Under the pieces are notes generated by a model, which saw only the letters and a program-made list of their open reading frames with translations, made no database searches and was not told where the DNA came from. From Diploscapter coronatus (lineage: Eukaryota > Nematoda > Chromadorea > Rhabditida > Rhabditidae): a DNA stretch of 64,000 nt. Below are positions 50,801 through 63,000 of the stretch, in pieces; the stretch's first letter is position 1, and each line of letters opens with the position of its first letter. The position numbers and the translations under genes were made by a program. The DNA lies in the NCBI GenBank assembly GCA_964036155.1, contig OZ038423.1, forward strand, positions 60,093,249-60,157,248, given 5' to 3'.

Positions 50801-52725
50801 CCGACATCACAGATCTGCCAGAATTGCCGACGACTCTTCCGCCGGGAACGAGTCCTTTGCCTCCTGCCCCTCCAACCACTGCAGAGCTTCTGACGACGAC
50901 GACGACGACCCAAGAGAAGAAGCCGAACACCTACGTTCCTCAGCCACCCGTAGCTCCTCCGAGATTGCCAGTCGCCCCACCTCGAATTGGCCCTATACCA
51001 CCGGTCGCTCCTCCTGTAGCCCAGAGGATCACGCCGAACGTCGTCGTTTCTCCTCCTGCGATGCCGATCGGCAAAATAGTCAGCTACGTCCCAGCTCCAG
51101 TGAAATTCGAGGGAATCGTCTTCCAAACCACGACGAGACCAATTGTAACCACAACAGAGAAGAAGTACGAAGAGAAACCATCCGTCCCAGTCGAATCATG
51201 TAAGCACAATTTTCCTTCTTGATGTAAATCGGGATTCAGACAAAGAGGCCAAAGTCGTTCCAGAGCCTCAGTACAAGACGATGGTCGAGGTTCCGGCAGC
51301 ACCGAAGAACATCGCTCCTGACGAAGATAACGAAGCGATAGGTCAGTTCATCGAAATTTACGGGATTTAGAGTACTTCTAGATCTTGGCAATCGCATCGC
51401 CAAGGAGCACTCAGAAATCACCGACTACGAGGAAGCTCCAACTGGAACGAGTGATACTGACGTGGCTGATGGAGAGGAAGTAGGATTTCGTTTTTCCATT
51501 TCTTTTAAAAGTTCAAACGAAATCATATTTAGCCTGAGGCAACCACAAGGTCATCCCCAGAAGTCATTACGCCTCAAGTTGAGCACTACAAGCCGCCTCC
51601 GATCATCGAAGAAAGAGTCCATCAGACTGTGTCGATTCCACAGAAAGTAGTAGAAACGCCTCCCGCTCCCGATATTACCAGGTTTAGAGAGTATCCCTTT
51701 CAAAAATTGAGAAATCGAATTTTAGAACTGAAAGCTACAAAACGAACTTCGTTCCACCACCAGCTATTCCGAATGAACTTCCTCCTCCAAAGTTTCTCCA
51801 CACCATCAACATCCAGCCAATTCCAAGAAAGGAGGTTTCTTTTATCGTTCTTTCAAAGATAGCTATGTATACTTTGAGATCCCTCTCGGGACCGATGGTG
51901 TCGGCCAATCTTACCAACAGATTCCCCAAAATCAACAGCTGTCCCTCCAGCCTGTACCAACCTACATCTCTCCGCCAGCACCTCAACAGGTGCCTCTAAC
52001 CGATTATTGCTTTTTCCAAACGAAATTTCAATAATTCTCAGCCTCCAACCTACTACCCTCCCGCTCTACCTCAGCCTCTGCCACAAGCTCCAGTCCAGCC
52101 TCCCTCCCAGTGCTGTGGTGGAAACTTGTTCGGAACTGGAGGAAACCTCTGCATGCCGATCAACTTCAACCCCTGTCAGACCCCAGCGCCGCAGAGCAAT
52201 TGTGGACGTAGGCTCTTTGGGTTTATGTTTCAAAGATGTCTTAATCAAGCTAAACCTTGATTTGATCATTGAATTGATCGTACGTTTCATTATACCTCAG
52301 AGAAATTTTCAGCTTGCCAACCCTCATGCCAACCAACTTGTCAACCATGCACTCCTCCTTGCACTCCTACTTGTCAGCCTCAGAACAACTGCTGCCAACC
52401 GCAGTGCTGTACGCCTACTTTCCAACTGCCACCTTTGCAACTGCCGTGTTTGCCGACGCCTTGCATTCCGGTATGATCTCAGGAGCGATAGAAAGAATTG
52501 AAGAGCGATTTTAGACCCCCAGTTGTTGTCCGCCGTCAGCACCCCCAGCGGCAAACTGTTGCTGTCCCCAACCAACTCCTTTGCAGAATATTTGCGGACG
52601 AAGGAAACGGTGAGACAACTACTCTAATAGTTTATTCAGCTAATTAAATCCAATTACCTGCTTAATTATCTTAATTCAGATCAATAGCTCACGCAATCGG
52701 TATATGCGCTCGACATCGACATTAA
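44832..52725 (+). CDS. Secreted Thr/Pro-rich mucin-like protein with Cys-rich C-terminus; 5' end missing
   Basis: Probable extracellular-matrix or cuticle protein; no family recognised. Phase-consistent exons: 44832-44981, 48768-48834, 48877-48916, 48961-49026, 49072-49221, 49268-49303, 49442-51199, 51240-51341, 51382-51479, 51533-51681, 51726-51791, 51863-51989, 52042-52207, 52313-52470, 52515-52609, 52680-52725 (about 1,090 codons). The first exon encodes a leader: basic KFRHSHRLIRS, hydrophobic TIFIVLLVNDILLPVANAQ with a plausible cleavage after ANA. Then come Glu/Arg-rich exons, a run of over 20 Thr, PEPEPEPE, and a 585-codon exon full of T, P, S and V, suited to O-glycosylation. The end is rich in Q/P and then Cys (CQPSCQPTCQPC, QNNCCQPQCC), finishing GRRKRS, a possible furin site. 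No start ATG is in frame in the first exon shown, so at least one upstream exon is missing. The 51791/51863 junction is uncertain. Confidence 0.8.
45671..45703. repeat. (GAT)/(AAT)n microsatellite
   Basis: TGATGATAATGATAAT passes into about six AAT units. Simple-sequence repeat inside the long intron of the mucin-like gene. Confidence 0.85.
48201..48263 (+). repeat. tRNA-like dispersed element
   Basis: TTGGTCTAATGACTAGAAC resembles box A, and GGTTGGGGTTGAAATTTC about 35 nt on resembles a T-arm with box B. Stems do not pair well enough for a tRNA gene. It has the same orientation as the mucin-like gene, inside its large intron. Confidence 0.4.
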
Positions 52726-52877
52726 ACATCGAACCAACGTTCAAAATTAGCCTAATTGTCCATTTATTCGTTAACCTATTTATGCCTACCTCACATATCC
52801 CTATCATCACAATATTCCTGCCTAAATATTTGAATCCTTCATTTGCATTTACTTAATTTATTATCTAAATTATATGG

Positions 52878-52925
52878 TCCGACCCTGGGGTTGGATTTCC
52901 CTAATTTAAAGTGACCTGGGTCGGA
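52878..52925. repeat. Short inverted repeat 150 bp after the mucin-like gene
   Basis: TCCGACCC and GGGTCGGA form perfect 8-bp arms around a 32-nt AT-rich interior, with CCTGGG-like sequence beside the arms and a poly(A) run after it. It could be a transcript 3' hairpin or a very small MITE. Confidence 0.45.
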
Positions 52926-55134
52926 TTTTTAAAATTCGAAAAAAAAAAACGTCAAATATTATCCCCACAACGTGTCTTTCAGGTGCACTATGTTATGATC
53001 ATAATTTATGTATTATTCTTATTTAAATTATACTTATATATTTAGATATATTGAGTTTCAATTATTGCATAGATTTAGTGCCTGAAATATCTCTCTATTT
53101 ATGTCATATCAAAGCTTAGAAAAATATTGAATTACTGTTTGTATAAAATGAAGATCTACAAAATATCTACAGTTTAATCAGATTCAAAATGCTTATCACA
53201 AAAGAGTCACAATTCTAATCTCTCTGGAAACCAAAACGTTAGGAGGAAAAACCATTGAAAGTACGCAGTATCGCGTCAATGCAAGGATAAAAGTGATATT
53301 TTGGATTCTTTGTTCAAGCATTAAAATAAATAACCCATACGAAATGTTTCATTAGATATGAAATGAAATAGGAACACCGAAGATTTTTGAAACTAAAATA
53401 ATGCGATTATTTTAGGCTTCTGAATTTCTTTTTCCTATCCACAGACTTGGTCAACAAATTTCGGGATTAACATCACAATGAGATAAGATTTTTGAAACGT
53501 TCTTTAAGTGGAAGGGATTTTCACGATATTTAATCATTGTTTATTTAAATGAAATCTCTGAATTATTTCCAAAAATATCTTGAAATTTAGGTAAAATCTT
53601 TATTTTCTTCAAGATATATGAAGGTTCAAGCTCCAAATTAGTAACCAACTTATGTAAGTAGTTTCATTTTTTACTCGAAAATCTAATCATCTATTAAAAA
53701 TGCGTGGACCTTATGCCAGGAAAATTTGTCTGGTTTTCTCCCGAGATGATTAATATTCAAGCATTTTCCTGAATCGAATGCATGTCTCTCCCAAGCCTTA
53801 TATGTTGTATCTCGTGAAAACTCCGAGTTTATAATTATTTTTACCCTTCGCATTTCCACTAATCGGCATCAAACTACGCACGGACATTTGCAGACTCAGA
53901 TGTTAGTTCCACTGCAACATAATTTCTGAACCTTAATTCACTTCCTTGAAAAATACTAATACTTAAAATATAAGCTCATTTTAGAAAGTTGTTTCAAACT
54001 AAACCAAATTTAAACACCATTCAAAATGCTCATCTGTATGAAATTTCCGTTACAATCATACGCGCTTTTACTCGTATTTCTAAGTCTAAACTAAAAATTT
54101 ACCGCTTTGAAACTAATTATATTTTAGTTAAACTAATGTATACCCTAGTTCTACGTTCCAAACTTAAAACACGTTTTTCTAGATCTTTAAGCCGAGTTTA
54201 AGATAGCTGTTCCTTGAAGCGAATTTTGCAGCATCAGATGCATTCATAATTAGCATCCGCTGCGTCTCTAACTTCACCTAATGAGCATAGATGATTTTAA
54301 ATAGCGAGAGTAATTTAAAGGAGAGGAAGATTTTTAAATGTCATGTCTACACTGTGAGGGGATGGCACGGAGAGACACCTAAAGATACGAAGAGTCTAGA
54401 GACTAAGACTAATCTAAACATAATCTAATCCAAGTATGTAGTTCGTGCAACGCATTAACGAGATTAATTCGTGTATTTTGCAACGTTTTATCAACTTTTA
54501 AGTATAAAAGAGTGTTTGATTTTAGTTTAACCTTGCTAAAATTAGACTTTAGGATTAACATAAGCTATATTTTATATCGTTTTATTTATCTCTGAACAAG
54601 GAAGAATTTTTTACTCAACACTAATGGGATTTAGTTAAATATTTTTTTTTAGAATATTCAAGGACAAGTTAAAAACTTGACCTGATACGAAAATTATTTC
54701 AGAAGCTACATTAATGGCTTAAATCCTTTACAAGTCGATCAAATGTAGGCTAACGAAAAACGCACTAATACGTGAGAATTTACGAGTTTACCCCAGACTT
54801 ATTCGCTTTAATCCTGCTTCTTCGAGAAAAAATTATACCTAACTAATTATGAAGATTTCTCCTATATTTTGCTCCCTTAATTTTCAGTCATTGAAAATTT
54901 TTTCACAGACGAAAGTTGAATTTCTGATACAAAATAATTATTGTTCGTTGTTGTGTCTCTAGGCTTATAATAATATAAAATAAAAGCTCAATTTGACTTA
55001 TACTATAATATATTTTTTCTTTAATAGAGAAAAACTTTCTCGATCTCTGTACTAGTACAATTAAATATATTCTTTAACTTTGAAAGTCGGAATGAGTTTC
55101 AAATTTCGAATTAAAATTCCCGACGAACTTTCTG

Positions 55135-55178
55135 CGCGTGTGGTCTAGCAATTAACTTACCGCTTGGTTCATATCTTA
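55135..55178 (+). repeat. tRNA-like fragment
   Basis: GCGTGTGGTCTAGCAATTAA resembles box A, and GCTTGGTTCATATCTTA further on resembles box B, but the distance is short and no acceptor stem is seen. Confidence 0.3.
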
Positions 55179-55714
55179 TGTCTAGTAAGAATAGCTCATC
55201 TGTTAAGCGTCTCTCCATTTTGTAGCACTATTTGCCGTTATTAGGTTAAACTTGGAACTACTATTTTGTCTACAATTATTCTAACAAGTCAACCGACTAT
55301 TTATGGCATTAGAAATTCAAATTGATGGCCTTTTTCAAAGCACAAACTATTCTATTTTCTGTTAAATTATTGCTAAACTTTAATTTAACAGATTGTAAAC
55401 CTCATTCAATATTGGCAATGAGTTCTTATTCGAAGTTAATAAAATTTACACATGAGTTTAGTCTACAGTAGTCCTTAAATTTTTATCTTAAATCCCTGAA
55501 TTATCAGAAAATTCCTATTATTTTTATTGTAATTTCTAATCCTAAAATTTCATTTCATTTGTGCTTCATCAAAATCAAGAATTCCATTATTTGATGCTTC
55601 CTGGAATTTGAAATGAGATGACACCTTATTAAAATATGATTCATTTTTAAAGATATTTGAAATTGAATTTTAAAGATGCACATAACTTAAAGTCGTATTA
55701 TAATCTTTGGAAAC

Positions 55715-55727
55715 GCACACACACACT
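55715..55727. repeat. Short (CA)n run
   Basis: GCACACACACACA, a short dinucleotide repeat in intergenic DNA. Confidence 0.8.
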
Positions 55728-56979
55728 TCAAAAAGGGGTAATGGCTGACCAATTTTTAATCTACCCTAAGCGCTTTTTCTAAATGACTTAGATCTCGAGC
55801 ACAAGTACTTTTTCAACTCATTTTTGCGATTAGCGTAAACGGAAAATTGGAGGAAGCTAGATAGAGTTTTCTTTTGGTTCAAAAATTGCTGCACGATATT
55901 TTTGGGTCAGGAAATATTTTCTAAATTACTTTAGATGCTAAAAAATTTGAAAGTATTCTATCATATAAATTAAAATATTCGCTTGAGGTTAGATTTAATA
56001 ATTTTAAATAAAGAAATAGTTCTAATTTAGGAAGATTCTCACATTCAAGGTTTGCATATCATTTAGTCGTGCAAATTAATTTCAACCTAAAATATATATT
56101 TAATTATCATCATATACGTGCAAAATCCCTATCTCTCGAATTAGATATCCTTAAAATCCTAATTTTATTATCTCAAAAATCCTTAGTTTTTTGAACTCAT
56201 TCACATGAATTTCATTATCTAAAACATTCTTCCCCTTTGATGTTACATTTTATACTTAACATCAAATTTAAAAATATACAACATTCTAATTAATTTAAGT
56301 TCAGACTAACCCCGGAATATGGTTAATTATTCATAATTGTATCATCATTGAAGAAAAGATCATTCTACATTCAACGTATAACGCAAAATTCGCGCTTTTC
56401 TGCAGAAATATGCAGCTTTCCATTCACACTTTCTATGCATAGACGCACCGCGACATCTTTGAAATAGCCTCCAAAGCACACCATTTTACGACTAAACACA
56501 TGAAAGAGGCACCCAAGTTTACGATTATTTAGGATATTTTCCAATTTTTTCTTAAAAATAAATTTTTGATCTTAATTCTAATAAAAGAACAATTTATCTT
56601 CAGAGTTTTACGTATATTTGCGTACTTTTTCTAAGAATACGTCTGAAATCACGACGCTTGGCAGTTTTCTTGTAAGAGGCATTCTCAATCTCAGACGTGT
56701 CACACCCATAATAGGCCATTAACTGTTCTAACGGTCTTTTCGCTGGGGCAAGTCAACATAAATTACGCCAGACTGTTTAGACTTTCATTTCCCCTATTCT
56801 TTGGCGCTTAGCGCCAATTTCCAACCTCACTCATGAAATGTGATTGAATAGTTCTGCTGTAATGCCGACAAAAACAACTGGAGCAAAATACTTCAAACAA
56901 TTTTTTCATGTCAGTCATTTTTGTCCGACTATGTTTAAGTTCATGCTGAGATTATTGACAGGTTCGAGATATCAAAATC

Positions 56980-57028
56980 GATGCGTCAGGAAGTTTCTTC
57001 GGGCCTATCTTTAAGCATTAGAAGAGAG
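56980..57028 (-). repeat. tRNA-like dispersed element (partial)
   Basis: Minus strand: CTTCTAATGCTTAAAGATAG followed by GCCCGAAGAAAC. It matches the first half of the dispersed family; the second half is weaker. Confidence 0.33.
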
Positions 57029-58140
57029 ACTATCTGATTACTCTAGTTTCGCTGTAACAATGCATCGTCTTTCGCCGTCGTTAATTATCGACGTTTTCTA
57101 AGTACAATGATTCGACTAGGTTGTATCGCGAAAGGAACGTAGTTTTCAGGAAACAACTGCAAAACTTCCGCATGGTTCCTTGCCCGTTTCTTTTTCTCTC
57201 TTCAACTAAACTATAGAACACCCTTCTATTTCTGCCTCTTGCATAAGTTTTTGCATCGTTCTTCATTCAGACACGTCTCTACTCTGTTTGTCTGTGCCCT
57301 CTCGTTTTTCAGTTCACTCTTCGTAAATTCTTGTTCCTTATATTTTTCTCGATCTTTGGGTGTCTCTCAAAAATGCATGCCCACTCTCTGAAAAAAATCT
57401 GCATATTTCTTTTCAATCTTATTTTGGCATGCTCTTTAATTTCCTTTATCTTTTTCTCTATAGACAGTACGTTATTTCTAAACATTTTCTTCTCTGATTC
57501 TCCAAAAATGAGTGCTCTTTAATTCTCTCGTTCTCTGCGTTCTCCTAGTATTTTTCGTCGTTTCAAGCCCCTCCCCCCGTGCTACATTTCTCCTTTGCGA
57601 GAGCAGACTAGATACACATTTTCATCCTGCCTTCGCTCGCTATAGACTGATCCTTCGTGTCGCAGCAAAAGAGTAAAAATCGGCATTCGCTGTAATTCAC
57701 TTTTTCGCACTTTAGACCCTTTTCAGAGGGATAATTATTCTAACTTAATTTAAATTTATTTATGCTAATTTTCGATTCTTATGAATTTTTTCCAACAAAG
57801 TTAACCAATTTTGAGCTATACTTTGAGTTTGATATATGATTTTTATCCACAATTTTCGATTCAAATTCCTAAAAAAATTTGCGAATATCAGTATTTTTGT
57901 TAAAATCCTAAAAAAAATGCTCAACTTTTCATGGAAATAAGGTTGATCTTCATGATATTTTCCTTCTTACATTCATAATTTTCACACATTTTCCCATTGC
58001 AAAGTGTTTTTATCATATCATCAAAAATATCAATATTCCTCCATCTGTTTTGCATGATTTTCTTTCGATTTCTGATCAGCTAGAGCCATATCTTTCTAGG
58101 TTAATCAGAAAATATTCTATTTATGTTAATTTTCAAATAT

Positions 58141-58187
58141 CCTAGCCGACTTTTAAGTTCTATCCTTCGTCATTAGACGAGTCTTTC
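58141..58187 (-). repeat. tRNA-like dispersed element
   Basis: Minus strand: CTCGTCTAATGACGAAGGAT, then AGAACTTAAAAGTCGGCTAGG. It is closely similar, in both halves, to the copies at 20019-20062 and 27871-27916. Confidence 0.42.
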
Positions 58188-58477
58188 TTGCTTTTGGCTG
58201 GCGTCCGAGAATTTATCGACTAATGAACACGCCTAGAGATGTTATCTCAGCCAATTTTCCTCGCCTACCTTTCACCATGTGACTAGAGGTGCGCATTTTC
58301 TTTTCTTTATTTAACCCACTACGCACTATCTTTCCAAATTGTAGCCTGAACATATTTGGTAAATAATAAAGTCGAAATGGTCTTATCTATGATCAAAGTA
58401 GAATGACTGTAAAGTTTAGATTAATGTTAAAATAACATTGAATTAAATTTGTATATACTTTGAGATCAGAAATGTCC

Positions 58478-58571
58478 ACAGGTACTGAAAATCGTACCTG
58501 TATTAAGTCCTAAATTGTCGTACATTTTATCTATCTTAATTATGGACAGGTACAAAGTTTGTCGTACCTGT
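58478..58571. repeat. Two ACAGGTAC/GTACCTGT palindromes
   Basis: 58478-58501 reads ACAGGTAC, eight bases, GTACCTGT. 58546-58571 reads ACAGGTAC, ten bases, GTACCTGT. Arms are perfect in both. Each could form a short hairpin or act as a palindromic binding site. A third copy lies at 59725-59748. Confidence 0.75.
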
Positions 58572-59724
58572 TACCCGACTTTTTTCTATATATTAAGGGA
58601 AAACTCGGCGCCTGTACCTTACATGTGAGCATCTCTGTTGAGGTCTAAGTTTTTGTTTTTATTTTAAGTTTATTCATGCATAACTTAAATTCGGAGCGTG
58701 TCATGTCTTATCTTTGATATTTCTGGCTCATTATTTATGCTTAAGTCTAGCTGCCAAGTTTTTCCCTTCATAGAAAGTCGATCCAGGCTATAGTTTCTAA
58801 AGACTAGATTACTTTCCTGGATATAGTTTATTTAAGATCCATAAAAATTAGTTTTTTCCTTAAAGTTTACCAAATAGATCATTTGGCGTAAATTTTCTCG
58901 ATTGATTTCTGACACCTTATTTTAAAATGCTGTTCTATTCAATTTATTCGATTAAATAGGCCTTCGTCATTTTCATCATTGAGCATTTTATTTCTTCTTA
59001 ATTTTCGCTCTCATTTATTCTCTTTTCAACTCCGTCTATTGATATATTTCGTATTTCGTAGCTAGGCAAGTTTTTTCTTTCGTTCTAAACTTATGGTTCA
59101 TCTTCAATTTTAAATCCAGACGTTTATAATTTAATTTAATTTCATACATGGGAAATGCCATTTTGCAACATATTCTCTATTAAATTGCACTAAAAGCGCG
59201 CCTATTTTCGGACTTAAATAAAGAATTCATCATCGAAATAATTATATCTGTTAAAATTAAAACCAGCTATCTCACAGGTCACTTGAAAATTGAGAACATT
59301 TTCGTCATTTCTATGGTAACTACCCGCTGCTATTCTTTGTTAAATATACAAAATTTCCAATTCAATTATTTAGTCCTTAAATTTATGAGTCAAAAGTTTA
59401 GTTTATCTGAAGATAAAGCCCCTTTCAACTAAAATTTATACCTTATTCTGAACTCTTCTTATATGTCAGCATTTTATGACTAAATATATATATCGACCAA
59501 GATAATTACATAATTGCATTTTCCTCAGTAAATACCCTTTAAGCTCATGTGTTAAACGATAGATAAACATCGAAATTACTCCTTTTAATTTAGTTCATAA
59601 TTACAGCGTCCGACGCAAATACAAAAGGAGCGTGACTAAAGTTTGCAATTTTGCAAAACTACCGCATACTTTCATGCTTTGATACTTAGCATAGTTAATA
59701 ATCAAGATATTTGACAAGTAAGGT

Positions 59725-59748
59725 ACAGGTATGATTTTCGGTACCTGT
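59725..59748. repeat. Third ACAGGTA(C/T)-GTACCTGT palindrome
   Basis: ACAGGTAT, GATTTTCG, GTACCTGT. In reverse complement its loop (CGAAAATC) nearly equals that of the first copy (TGAAAATC), so this copy is inverted relative to the first. It is preceded by GTAAGGTACAGG (59718-59729), the exact inverse of CCTGTACCTTAC at about 58612. Confidence 0.7.
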
Positions 59749-60000
59749 GAAGGTATCCCTAGTTTCACACTTAACATATTGATAAAATTGGTCTGAAGTT
59801 GATACACATTTCTGCATTATCCTTGTCACAAATTGATCTATCTTTCCTAAAATCTGCACTCTATATATTTCGCCCCTCGAATACCCAAAACCCGTTATCA
59901 GTCTGATAAGAAATGTCATTGGATTTTTGGAGAGGGAAAAGAAAAAGGAAGATATCCAGATAAAAGACCAAATTTGGGGAACAATTGTTAGAAAAGAGAA

Positions 60001-60040
60001 TAGAGAGAGAGAGAGAGGAGAGAGAGAAAGAAAAGGATAA
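60001..60040. repeat. GA-rich simple repeat
   Basis: A (GA)n-type run with G and A interruptions, part of a longer purine tract from about 59930. Confidence 0.8.
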
Positions 60041-63000
60041 TGAATATCTAAAGGACGGGAAGAAGTCGAGATAACGAAATATCATCAGACGCTTAGATAA
60101 TTAGAGACGAAACGCGCGAAATTAAAGGGGACGATATTTAATAGCGAAGCTTTCGGACGTTGTCGTTGCTGCATAGCCAGTTCCTCAACAAAATCGTCTT
60201 CTCTGCGTCTTTTTCACTCTGTTCAATTTGCGTTATTTCGCATTTAACTCTATTTTCCCTGGTTCTCTTTTGATCCTATTGTATTTTCCGTTTTCTGTTT
60301 CTCTAGATTTTGTGTTCTCTGGAATAATGCTGTATGACAGATGGTAATAGGTTCTGCTTCTTTGCGCCCTCACTTCCCTAGCTCTTCCTGCATTTTCGGC
60401 TTCATTGTTAGCTGATGTTCCGAAGATAGCACTCCAACTTTCCTGGAGATATTTTGAGCCACAAAATTTAATTGGGGTTAAATTTAACATTCATATACTC
60501 CATTGAAGTTCAATTGAAATTTCACTAAAATAACGTGGTACTTCAAAATTTGAAACGAAATTACATTTTCACTCTTGGAAACTTCATCAAAGTTAAGGAT
60601 GAACTTCGAATTTCAATAAAGTTAAATCTGGACTTCAGGAACTTCAAGTAGAACTAATTTGTAGTTCGTGCCTAAGCTTTTTAATTAGAGCATTACTTCT
60701 TACTATACTCTTGAGCCCAAATTTTCAAAGCCTTTGTCAAACTAAATATGATGCCCATTTCTGATATGTGCCCCTAGGGAAATATCTTTGAAAAACGATG
60801 AAAAAGCGCGAACTTTGCAAAAGTACTATTCTTTTTCTTCATTTTTCATTTAAAAAACCCACGTGTTAAGAATAGGCCATAAATTGAGCCCAGATTTAAA
60901 AAAAAAAAAGTTTCAAAATGAACATCGATTCGATTTGACCTTTGCCATAAAAAGTCATATCATTTTCTTTTTCCCTCTTGCGTGTTTCGTATATCTAATT
61001 TGTTTATGTCTTTTGGTCTCTGAAAATCGCATGCTACTTCTCGTTCTTATCTGATTATAGATAATAGGTTACATCTAAAGTTACCTATTTCTTCCCTCTT
61101 TTCTTAGATCCCATCCTTTTCCCTGCAGAATACCTGCCTGCCCCATTTTTACGACTAAAGATTGTGTCAGTGTCGCTATCACTTTACCAATAAATGTTTT
61201 TGCTTATCATTACGGTCATCAGTACACCCTACTCGGCGCGCAAAAATCGATGATAGTTTGTCTTGCAAATGTATCGATTTTTCTAGTAAAAATACCGGAA
61301 TCATTATTTTCGTTAGTTAACCTGCTTTTATTGTATAATACACAAATCTAAATATATTCACTTATATCTTATCATATATAATCTTAAAATTATTCATTCT
61401 TTAAATTTTAATTATAACCCCAAAAACAATTTCTAAATATTAAATTAGGATTCCCTAAATCGTTATTTCATTATCATATGTATATTTGTATTTCTATCGA
61501 CCATCATGTAATAAGTAATGATTAAGTGGAACCTTTTCGTCTCTTAAATATCGCCGAACTTGGTCTGAATTCTTTATTTTTCGCAACTCTCTCTATGGTT
61601 TGGTTCCGCTTTTGTTCAAATTTAAAGATCGGGCAAATTTTCGGTAAATCTACTGAGTTCACGAAGAGAAACCTACAGACTTTCCTACAAGAAACGTGAA
61701 AATATGTGAAACGAAATTTCTTCTGAGATTAAAATATTTTGATTTAGGGTTTAATAAATGAAGGTCGAAATGTTGAATTAAATTTTCTAATTCATATCTT
61801 TTTAAAATATATAATCGTTAAAGCCAAGAAATCTTCAAACAATTGATTGATAGCTGTTATTTTGGTTTTAAGTTCGCGAATTTAAAACTAGAAACGTCGC
61901 GATTGTTTTTTCTCAATATTGACACTGCAGGAAAATCTGAAAATTGATATGATTGATATGATGGTTATTTTCTTGAAGGTTGAGGTTTGAATTTTGGTTA
62001 CTACAAATTAAAACGCCAATTTCTGATCGATGATCTAAAGATAATACCGAAATTTGATTGATACATCAAATGTGGGGCCTATTTTCAGATCCAAAAATTT
62101 TCCCGAGTCTATCATTGTTTTTGATGTTGTGTGTACGGCCGCGTTTTAGTATTCATAGAATTTAGTCCGCACCCTGGTGGTAATACCTCTCTCTAAACGT
62201 TGATCGGGGAAATTTCAACAACTTATCATCTCCCCTAACTTTTTACGCGAGATGACATCTTCCATCATATAAAACTCCACATATTTTTCGTGGTATTTAA
62301 TTTTTAACCATCCAAAATTCTCTCACGTTTTTCCTAAACCAATCGAAAAACTTGCTAATTTTCGGCACAATTTGATTTCGTTGAACTTAAATTTTCGCAA
62401 TTTTCCAAATTCTCCCAGATTCCGATCATTTTAGACAATATTTTCAGGGTTAGGGTCGAAAAAAGTCTCAGTAAGTCGGAATTAATTTATGGTTTTCTGC
62501 AAGTGGCTATTATTTTCGAACTGAGAATAGTCTCGATGAGAAAAAATCCAATTTCGAACTTTAAAATTGGTGCTCAAATTCTAGATTTAGCCTTTCTAAC
62601 TATGAAATTATCGTGGCACTAAATTATAAAGATTTCTAGATTTACGCCGCTGGGAATAAACTTTCTTGAGCCTAAGAAATTAGAAATTGTCTCGAATTTT
62701 TCACCGATTTTTTTGAGTTATGAGAAAGGTTTCCGTTCCTCTTTTCAGAGATTACTAATTCCTTCAGAATGTTGCCGATATTTACTGCAATTCTGGCTTT
62801 AATTTGATTTATATTCACTGTGACTTCTTCACATTTCCTTATCAAATAAAAATCGCTTCCTGGTTTAAAAGTGTTGTGTAAATTGTAGTAGTGCTTTCAT
62901 ATAGTTTTTTAATTGATTTATATCTAAAAATTAAATTTCCAGGAAACAAACAATATTTCTGCAAACCAATTTAAATATTAGTTCAGGCGTTCTTTGGAAA

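Noticed and set aside
53989..54201. 70-codon ORF in the 3' intergenic region
   Set aside because: Single short frame with no family similarity, no acceptor or donor partners and no codon-use change from its surroundings.
60233..60490. 85-codon minus-strand ORF (contains EAENAGRAREVRAQRSR)
   Set aside because: Looks somewhat protein-like, but it is isolated, has no splice-consistent neighbours, and the charged part is the complement of a pyrimidine-rich tract.
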